This document shows positions 56,401 through 64,000 of a stretch of 64,000 bases of DNA, one piece after another. The position numbers were made by a program, and so were the translations under genes. This stretch comes from Membranipora membranacea (taxonomy: Eukaryota; Bryozoa; Gymnolaemata; Cheilostomatida; Membraniporidae). The notes under the pieces were generated by a model. That model worked only from the letters and a program-made list of their open reading frames with translations, was not told where the DNA came from and made no database searches. The DNA lies in NCBI GenBank assembly GCA_914767715.1, contig OU612072.1:3906001-3970000 (forward strand). Direction: 5' to 3'. Position 1 is the first letter of the stretch, and each line of letters starts with the position of its first letter.

Positions 56401-57601
56401 TGAACTTGCCGTGTATGGCAGATGTTCTCATTGAAAGGAACCTGAGATGGTTAGGCCATGTGCATAGAAACGAAAATGACTAGTTCCGGAGGCAACTGCT
56501 GCACTCCCAGCTGAAGTAAGGGTAAAGAAATCAGGGAGGGCATAGACTCAGATTTAGAGATTTAGCTAAAAGAAACATGAAATGGAGAGAGATCAACCTG
56601 GGTTCCTGACAAACCATGATAAATAACAGAGTTGCGTGGATGACTGCAACTAAAGCAAAGCACAAACCATAAAAAGGTCTGCAAGAGAGGGAGAGAGAGT
56701 TTAAACTTATCTTCTCTTTAGTTACGTGGGCACAACTCACGTACATCGACCTGGAAAAACATATACTTCCATAGCATCACCCGGTTTGAAAGTGAAATAA
56801 ATATATGTATTGTTTTATCATTGAACTCCTGCAGTTGACAGTTTGACAGAAATTGTGGTTGACTTGCTGTTTAGTAAGAAACAGAAGATTGGGCTGCCCC
56901 TAAAGAGGAACGCAAGGTGCCCTAAATCCTCATACTGAGAATGTGATGCATTCTAGAAAACTAGAATGCACCCTAGAGGTGAGGCCATAGAAGACCTCAT
57001 AATCGTGGGTGTGCAGCAAGCTGTCAAAACTGAACTGGCACTAATCGGCCATCGACACTTTGATCTTCGCCAATAGGCCGAGAAGCTGACTTTTTGGGGT
57101 GCGAGGTTTGGTATAATCTTCATCATAGGACAAGTCAAAACAGGTGGGAGTTAAAACAAATTGGGGGAAATAATATTCATGTGGGCAGTAGCATCTGATA
57201 TGCTTTGGCACGAGATCCTATCAGACAGCTGACTTCCTGTGGTTACCTGTTCATGTGTTGAAGAGTCCCAAACCTCTGGTATTCTTCAGTCAGGCAAAAA
57301 CTGACTCGATGGAAATTATCAGACTTTTGAATCAGGAGATGACTTTCTTTTTCCAAGTTATAGTAATCCAATATGTCATCACTTCATTAAACGAGACACA
57401 AGAATTAAATTAAATAGATCGAGGCGGCAAAATAGGCTTAACCTTACAATTCTACTTACCTATAGAATCAATGTTCATATCGCTGGGAGTTCTGGTGTAG
57501 GGAGAACTCCATCTCATTGTAAGACAGAGCAGTGATACACACAGCACCACTAGACCCATCAGGTAAGGAATAAGAATCTTTGATCGTGACTTCATCTTCA
57601 T
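53490..57601 (-). CDS. Alpha-1,3-fucosyltransferase, GT10 family, 7 exons, complete
   Basis: Golgi type II membrane enzyme transferring fucose from GDP-fucose to GlcNAc of glycans. Exons: 57601-57460, 56113-55819, 55484-55270, 54959-54859, 54655-54488, 54184-54064, 53602-53490; all phases join, about 384 residues, typical for the family. Residues about 6-30 form a single membrane anchor (ILIPYLMGLVVLCVSLLCL) after a basic start. The stem is Thr/Gln/Ser-rich. Catalytic landmarks: ILLYHKLHDRPNWW, DADMLMFEAPRF, KDSDIFYPYG, LWTVSNCGS, VDIVGRCN, YKFYLAFENSLCQEYITEKF, then PPHSFIHVDDF and a C-terminal YHSWRN with two Cys. The gene converges on Claspin. The first of two Met codons is taken as the start. 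Which vertebrate FUT it matches best cannot be decided here. Confidence 0.94.
53815..54020. repeat. Degenerate C-rich tandem stretch
   Basis: Irregular repeats built on TGTCACCCCCCTCTTTGTGTG-like units, about 20 bp each and strongly diverged, in the last fucosyltransferase intron (between 54064 and 53602). No function is apparent. Confidence 0.6.
56180..56700 (+). mobile_element. 3' remnant of a LINE reverse transcriptase
   Basis: Plus-strand translation, with several frameshifts and stops, gives the C-terminal pattern of non-LTR endonuclease/reverse-transcriptase proteins: RLWKNRHAS, AYRAVVLSKL, RQLKDIM-VKWYDKITN, then RWLGHVHRNEND and RRQLLHSQLK, and a final KRNMKWREIN. This is the segment after the RT catalytic core. 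It is broken and antisense in intron 1 of the fucosyltransferase gene. Confidence 0.8.
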
Positions 57602-59603
57602 TCAGTACACTTAGCCTATACACGATTTCTAGTCCATGGCACTGATTATGAGGATGTTTGGAAGATCTGCTTCTGGGAAGAAATTAAAGCTGCCAAATTC
57701 CTACTTACATTTCTTCTGCTATTATTTACTCAGATTCATGTCAGTCAAATGACAGCAAAATATCAACTGATAACAAAGCAGCAATAATTAAGAAAAGTTA
57801 AGCAGTTGCTTTCTTTTGAATCGATGAACAAATAAAGGGAGAGTTAATTATCTTGGATTAAAACAATAAACGATCATTAAACACATAATTGCTGAACTTT
57901 GTTGAACCTATCAGAGACAGTTTTCATTGTTGTTAGGCTTTTGTAACCGTGGGAGTTGCGCTTGGCTTTAGGGGTCTGGTAATCGGTGTTATAGCAATGG
58001 CAATGCCCACCATTGTCTAAAACTGCATTCATGATGTTTTTACTGCTTTATCTAAGAAGCTTTCTTACTGTGAGTCATCGCTTTCAATACAACGGTGAAA
58101 GCTTTTTCACCAATTTAAAGCTTGTCACCTTTTCAACCATTTACTGTCACTAGTCACCCAGACATTGGAAAGGATACATCTTTTAGCCAAGAGCTCTAAT
58201 CAATATTGTAAGTGGTTCTTACTTTTATATTCCTACAGTTTGATAACTTACTGATACATGCATTACATTTCATCTCATTACATCACATGTGGACTTTGTT
58301 TTCTGTGGTATCAGATATTCATTTCAGTTGCATTCTTCAGACATACTATTATAATTTTGGCATTCTTATTTTAGCTAGATGTAATCCCGACTAGTCACCA
58401 TTCATAATTGCTCACTATTGCTCACTATCGGATTTTCTATTCCCCCATAATGTGTGAGTTTTGTATCAATTTTAATGTTCAAAGTTAATTTTGTGTCTAT
58501 GTAATACCATAACTTTTCCATACAATGCCATTATGATCTCGTCTTTGCATAATGTCAATCTTGTTGCAAACGCTTATACCTTTCAAACATGTCTTATAAC
58601 GAATCAATCCATGTTACAGGATTACCAGATTATTGGAGTAAATAAAATTCTTTGCACTCTTACACCTGCGTCATTCACGGGATAAAACGGAAGTATCTGA
58701 TACAGCTTTTGTTATGATATATTGAGACTGTGAGACTTTGTCTGTAAAAAGCCAGGCCTCAGTGCATTAGCAACATGAAAGGTTAGGTAGAAATTTATGT
58801 CAGTTCTCATTGGCTAAGAAAATTCTGCTGTCAGTACATTTTCATTTTTCAACGGACTAACCCTTATTTTACAGATGTTCACATTTTGAATATTGTGAAT
58901 ATAACTCCACCAACTTCCCCTTCGCTGCCGCCGGCAACGATATAACTCGATCGCATGAACCATGCCAAACCATGAACCAGCCAAACTGGTGGTGCAAAAT
59001 GAAGATTTAAAAACTGTCCTCATCAGTGTTGGGTTAACAACAATCGGTCAAAATTTGACGAAGAAAAAGCACCAAGATTTATCAAAAAGCAGGAAAACGA
59101 TAGGATATATTAGGAGTACTTCGGTATGTGAGTTTGAAAGTTATCTCGGCAAATTTGACAATATACTGCTGCTTTTCACAACTTGATTAATATGAGCGGC
59201 AACAATGAGCTTAATACTATGAATTATTGTTACCTTTATTTTGATCTATTGGGTTACATGCATCAAGTCTTATTTTATATCTAATGATTATTATCATGTG
59301 GCGATAAAAATTTACCACATGCATTCTGAGTACTCTGAGACTAATGATATTTCAAACTACAATATCAATGTCATGATTGTCCTGCATGAAAAAAATTATA
59401 GAAGCTTTGATGGCTCTTCACATTGCGTTATCGCTTTGGTCTAAAATTGTAAACAGCGTGTGAGGATTTGTGTGAAGTTATTAAAAGTATTGTAAAAATA
59501 TGTAGTACTACAATATCCTAAAAAAATGTTACGCAGTGAATGGATGGGATCGTCTAGTACTTTCACAGAGTAAGGATACAGTCTCATATATGGATATTAA
59601 TCC

Positions 59604-59690
59604 CACATAATAAATTAGTTGTAGAAAGCGTCAACCCAAAAGCTACTAAAGACTTGACTTTCAGTCAATCACCTTAGTAGCAATTTATGA
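59604..59690. repeat. Duplicated block with conserved hairpin, copy 1
   Basis: It contains GCTACTAA and TTAGTAGC 40 bp apart, with an inner TTGACT/AGTCAA stem, giving a hairpin at 59642-59681. The block recurs at 62025-62110 with few changes. The sequence that follows here (GGATTTGATATGGATGTGGG) recurs separately at about 63105, so the second locus has been interrupted. Confidence 0.75.
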
Positions 59691-60010
59691 TTATTTAGTT
59701 ACTTAGTACGTTTGGATTTGATATGGATGTGGGTAGTACGGTAAGTGGGAATTAACAAGCCAGCTTGTGAACTGTTGCAAAAATACACCAAAATGACTAG
59801 ATTTTAGAGACTTTTATTACTACGCCAAATCTGGTCCAGAGGTATATCAGGCAAAAACCATGAATGGTTGGATTTAGTCTGTTGTATTAATTTCTGTCGG
59901 AGAAATTAATTTCTATGACTCTCATAAATTGAGATATTGTCGGATCAGTGTATCGATATTGACAAGCATAAAGACCCTATTGTGCCTAAGATAAGTTTAG
60001 TAAATACTGC

Positions 60011-60306
60011 TAAGGCTGCGTTTACAAGTCCGACAAATCGGCTAATAATAACAACTCCGACACAGATTATCAATCATGTCTAACTGATTTCAACACAAAC
60101 TTCCAACCCAACTTGTCTCTGATCGGCTAGTGAGACAACTAGTTAGTTTATTGGCTAATCCATTCATAATCGTTAAGATTTTGAACTTTACAGATTTAAA
60201 CACCGATTTGAACACAGATTCACTGTTTACATGGTCAGTCAAATCAGTGACCTGCGTCGGAGTTGTTATTTTTAGCCGATTTGTCGCATGTGTAAACGCA
60301 GCTTAA
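60011..60306. mobile_element. MITE with ~50-bp inverted ends
   Basis: The ends read AAGGCTGCGTTTACA and, inverted, TGTAAACGCAGCTT. Pairing continues inward through CCGACAAATCGGCTAA and ATAACAACTCCGAC. CTAA/TTAA flanks suggest a TTAA-like target. No ORF. Confidence 0.85.
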
Positions 60307-60770
60307 AGCTGCGTTTACATTGTCAACTAATCTGCCTATTTGAACAACACCGACATCCAACACTGACAAATCTTCTAATGTAAACATTGTGTCGGTGCAG
60401 ACTAATCGGAGTTCAATGAGATTGTTGCTCTGTGATCATGTCACAGAATGAACGACACAGGGTCCGATTCCATTGATACATGGCCAATTAAAACACAGAT
60501 ATGTAGGTCATTCAGGTCAACAGGTCAGAATACCATGTGTGTCAATGTCAAGGTTTTTTACCTAGTACTACCATTACTAGCTGTAGCTATTGTACAGGGG
60601 TAATATTGTCGCAAAATGGTAGCTGATTGGTCAATATATTAGACCGACAAATCTAGTGTAAAAGCAAAATCGTTATAACCTATATTACACCGACATTTAC
60701 TGCCGACAGTTATGGTATGTCGGTGTTGTTCAATTATGCAGATTAGTTGACAATGTAAACGCACCTTTAG
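60303..60770. mobile_element. Second MITE directly abutting the first
   Basis: The left end AAAGCTGCGTTTACATTGTC pairs with GACAATGTAAACGCACCTTT at the right end. Inner arms share ACTAATCTGC and AACAACACCGACAT. The outer 12 bases match the neighbouring MITE but the interiors differ, so these are two related families sharing a TTAA at the junction. Confidence 0.82.
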
Positions 60771-61129
60771 AATTATAATCTGGAAGCTTAATGTTTCGTA
60801 TATAATTCAGAATCTCAGCCCCCTACAAGTGCAGTACACATTTTATGAACGTGAATAATAATTATCTCTATCGCTCAAGACAGAGTAGACTCGGAGCAAT
60901 CCAACTACACCTTGTTGTGTACACGGGCCAATCTGCCTCTCACATAGCTATCAGTATGTGAATTTGAAAGCTGTCTTTTTTCAAGTCAAATCAAACATTG
61001 AACACTATTGTTGTTATGGCTGCATGATATAAGGGTAGTCTTTTTGTACTCCTGAACATCGACTGTACGCCAGAACATCGACAAAATACTGGTCTATAAA
61101 GCCTCTTCGTTACCAAAACTTTGATAATT

Positions 61130-61215
61130 AAACAGGGCGACGTTTCAACCAGAAACTCGAAAAAAATGGGGATTGAACCCATATCGCCCTCTTCAACCGT
61201 CTACTGAGCCCCGGG
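61130..61215 (-). other. tRNA-like remnant or SINE head
   Basis: On the minus strand it shows an A-box-like GCTCAGTAGACGG and a B-box-like GGTTCAATCCCC with roughly correct spacing, followed by a T-run. Acceptor and anticodon stems do not pair convincingly, so a functional tRNA gene is unlikely. Confidence 0.5.
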
Positions 61216-61496
61216 AATAATGTTTGTGAAAGGCAGGAAAATGATATTTGATTAAGGTTTGTGTATGGTATTAGGTTTTGCTAGGTATGCTGTGACCGAC
61301 TCACCACAAATTCTCATGCAGACAGCGATTGCCTGAACACACACTAGCGACAGAAAAGGTTGTCCCGTGGCTCACCAAAGGATTCATGTCCCCTGTTTTA
61401 AATACAAATATCAATTCCGTGTTTTTTCTGAAGATTGTCAAAGCTCTCCTCAATAAACCACATTGACCTAAGCAAACCTTGTCAATTCAGACTCAC

Positions 61497-63547
61497 CCGA
61501 TATATTCTAAGTATACCGTATCGTTCTCCTGTTTTTTGATGAATCTCGGAGCTTCAAACATAAGCATATCGGCATCTTTAATCCTCGCCTTATCGTTGAT
61601 AACCTGGCAGTGGTAAGGACAGTGTGCGAAATCTGTTTCATTCATCTTGAACCACCAGTTTGGGGCGGCGTGTAGCTTGTGATAGAGTAATATAGTCACT
61701 CGTTTGTGAGGAGTAGTATCATTTGACTGAGTAGCAACATTGGACAGCGTAGTTGGCATGCCTGCAACATTTAAATTTCATAAATGTTAGACCAAAACTA
61801 AAGCTTTTGTTCCAGTCATGAGGGCAAAACTCAGGAAGATGGTACCAGCCAGTACATAAACCATTATCATGCAAAAAAACTGCATAAACATTCTCAGTTT
61901 CCAGCATCACCAATGGTGAAAGGTGAGATATGTAGCGTATTAGAAATGAACTCTCAATGTTGATTGTTCTGTGTGACTGGTTGTAGCTTTCTTATACGAC
62001 TCGCTCACAGAGTCATTAATCACACATAATAAATTGGTTGTAAAAAGAGTCAACCCAAGAGCGACTAAAGACTGGACTTTCAGTCAATCACCTTAGTAGC
62101 AATTTATCCACAAAACTTCAGTTTAAATTTATGATAAATGCATGTGTATATATCGTAAAGGAAACCCATTCCCAGTGCCTCAAAAACCTTTTTCCAAAAG
62201 TGTTTTCAAGAAAATAGAAGAAATGGCTGAATCAAAGTCCTGTCTTCAACCACATGTGTGTAGTAAAACCAATTGAGAGTGTGCATTTAATATATATTAA
62301 ATTCTTTTTGCCTGTTACATGCCCTAAAAACTTTAAAAGAAAAGAAATATTAAGCAAAATTATACAACAGCTAACTTTATCCATCCATCTCTGATTTAAA
62401 TCTGTGAAATTCAGCGGGCAGGCGTGGCTGCTCTATCACAGATCAAGAGGCCCAAGTTCAATTCCTGTTCTGAGTCAGAAAAAAAAGCAAGGAGGTGCAT
62501 GGGTACTACTCGTTGTTTTTATAAATTTGACCACAATTATAACATGCTTGTTGCGCGAGAGGCCCGAGGTCAAATCCTGATGAAGGCAGATTTTATTACA
62601 TAATATCATCTCTTTTACTACCTGGTGGTTTAACTGTTTTGTTACGATACCTTTTTATTACTCCTTACACCCACACATTGATAACTTTGCACTGTGGGTG
62701 AGCGGTTAGAGTGTTTGATCTCAGTGCAAAAGGCCTGAGTTCAAATTTCAGTGAGGCCAGATTAAAAAAAACAAGGAGGAGCATGGGGAGGACCCCTTAT
62801 TTTATATAATATGTATAAATTTACCACAATTATAATATGTTTGTAGCGCTATATTCTATGGTTGTATTCGCTGAGAATGATTGTGGGGGAGTTCTGCAAT
62901 ATAATAGGACAACAATTACTCTGTCTACCTCATAGGTTGTATGGAAAGGACAGCCATTTTAATTGCACTTATAATGACATTGCCAATTGGTCATCCAACA
63001 TAAACTCAGTCGACAACCTGAGTGTCATCCACACCCTTGAAGTTTTTTGGCATTTATGATCCGTCATTTCCAGCATGATTACTAGTTACTTAATACGTCT
63101 GGATTTGATATGGATGTGGGTAGTACTGGTAATCACATTCAGTTAAATTTTTGATGTGGATACTTTTAAGGCAGACTTTTGGACTCAAACTGTCCCAGGC
63201 AAAAAATACCACATACCACTCAATGAGTATAGTAATCTATATAATAACACAGTGTGTGTATCATGGCAATACATCAGTGTTCATGTGTTAACTACATTTA
63301 CTAATTGTTTGTGAACTAAACCATTTAGATCCTTCACCAGAAGTGATGTGTTATCAGACATGAAATGGATCAGGAATGCAGAGATAGACTGAACCTTACA
63401 GTTCTACATACCTAAGGTATTGATGATCATATCACGGGGAATGCTGGTGTAGGGAGAACTCCATCTCATCGTAAGAGAGAGAAGTGATATAGTCAGCACC
63501 GCTACACCCATCAGAAACAGAATAAGAATCTTTGATCGTAACTTCAT
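61497..63547 (-). CDS. Duplicated 5' cassette (exons 1-2) of the fucosyltransferase
   Basis: Two exons, 63547-63412 and 61761-61497, parallel the first two exons of the gene at 57601-53490. Exon 1 encodes a basic start, a membrane anchor (ILILFLMGVAVLTISLLSL) and MRWSSPYT. Exon 2 encodes VTILLYHKLHAAPNWWFKMN and KDADMLMFEAPRFIKK. Both frames are open, splice sites are canonical, and exon 2 ends in phase 2 exactly like its counterpart. No further copies of the catalytic exons occur downstream in this window. It could therefore splice into the shared exon at 55484 as an alternative N-terminus, or be a truncated duplicate. Intact frames favour the first or a recent origin. Confidence 0.8.
62025..62110. 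repeat. Duplicated block with conserved hairpin, copy 2
   Basis: Same orientation as 59604-59690. Most differences lie in the outer left arm (GCGACTAA). The continuation of the duplicated unit reappears at about 63080-63130. The 62111-63080 insert contains the SINE-like copies. Confidence 0.72.
62405..62600 (+). mobile_element. tRNA-derived SINE copy 1
   Basis: It contains a B-box-like AAGTTCAATTCCTG, an A-run, then a tail with CAAGGAGGTGCATGGG and ATTTGACCACAATTATAACA. The tail matches that of copy 2. A further B-box-like GAGGTCAAATCCTG follows near 62565. Confidence 0.65.
62690..62852 (+). mobile_element. tRNA-derived SINE copy 2
   Basis: An A-box-like GGGTGAGCGGTTAGAG and a B-box-like GAGTTCAAATTTC are spaced as in tRNA-derived SINEs. 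An A-run and the shared tail CAAGGAGGAGCATGGGG with ATTTACCACAATTATAATATG follow. It lies in the intron of the duplicated fucosyltransferase cassette. Confidence 0.7.
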
Positions 63548-64000
63548 CTTCACACTTTCGTTGCCATATTTTATTAATCTGGTCACTCATTAAGCGTTTG
63601 GATCAACCTTGTCTACCTCTTTGTCTGCCTGTTCCTGTAAAATAGGCAGCAACCATCAATTAATAAGAGAGCAGCATTAATATTTAACAGACACAAAAGT
63701 AAACAAACTTAATCCTTCTCAGAGCATCACTCAGGCTGAATCCTCTGTGCAATGGGCTAGAGTTATATACTGAATCTCCAACATTTACATTTTAAAGCAG
63801 ATACATATATCCAAAGTTCTCAAATCATTGCGAAGCAGGTTTCTTGGTATGAAAAGGTTTTGCGCATTCATGTCTGTAGACCTGCGATTAAAATGGAATT
63901 ACGTTCATTACATTCCTGCAAATACAAATATCTATCCGTTGATGTTAATCTCGCCTAAAATAGAACTGCAGATAAAAATAGCTTTTAGAGATTATGGTAG
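63548..64000. other. Region upstream of the duplicated cassette
   Basis: Probably the promoter or 5' UTR of the duplicated fucosyltransferase cassette. I see no exon, repeat or promoter element that I can support. Confidence 0.4.

Larger units (their letters stand above)
57602..61496. other. Spacer upstream of the fucosyltransferase start / intron of the duplicated cassette
   Basis: No catalytic fucosyltransferase exons are found here, although a complete second gene would need them on the minus strand in this interval. It contains the hairpin block at 59604-59690, two adjacent MITEs at 60011-60770 and a tRNA-like remnant at 61130-61215. ORFs near 58960 and 59240 lack any recognisable domain. 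Confidence 0.6.

Noticed and set aside
61130-61215. Functional tRNA gene on the minus strand
   Set aside because: A- and B-box-like sequences are present, but the stems do not pair well enough for a tRNA; kept only as a tRNA-like remnant.

Overview
This is an AT-rich stretch of animal (metazoan) nuclear DNA, probably from a marine invertebrate. Genes have many short exons with canonical GT-AG introns. Introns are full of MITEs, SINE-like copies, a LINE remnant and tandem arrays, and one intron holds a THAP-domain DNA transposon. The species cannot be named from the sequence.

Layout. (1) 538-11556, minus strand: a 14-exon PSIP1/HDGFL2 (LEDGF/HRP2) homologue with an N-terminal PWWP domain, a long charged Ser/Lys-rich middle and a C-terminal integrase-binding-type domain. 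All splice phases join, giving about 753 residues. (2) 12906-50352, plus strand, head-to-head with it: a Claspin (CLSPN) homologue. I place 28 coding exons from 14425 to 50352 whose phases all join (about 1522 residues); four further upstream exons from 12906 are either its N-terminus or a separate or upstream ORF. (3) A 17.4 kb Claspin intron (23258-40647) holds a composite DNA transposon of roughly 15 kb. It carries a minus-strand THAP-DDE transposase with Kolobok-like signatures (29676-38422) and a convergent plus-strand gene for a small protein with the cysteine-rich domain of the P2X7 receptor tail (25138-26870). Tandem arrays lie between the two genes; inverted and direct repeats lie outside. 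(4) 53490-57601, minus strand, convergent with Claspin: a complete 7-exon alpha-1,3-fucosyltransferase (GT10, about 384 residues). (5) 61497-63547, minus strand: a second copy of only the first two fucosyltransferase exons, splice-compatible with the shared catalytic exons.

Functional reading. Two nuclear chromatin/DNA-damage genes, one a chromatin reader and one the ATR-CHK1 mediator, are divergent neighbours across a short intergenic region with a palindromic YY1-like site over an ATG. The fucosyltransferase is a separate Golgi gene. The most unusual items are the P2X7-tail-type gene carried beside a THAP transposase, minisatellites that start exactly at splice sites of Claspin and so multiply the 5' splice site up to 15-fold, a dense SQ cluster confined to one Claspin exon, and the duplicated 5' cassette of the fucosyltransferase gene.
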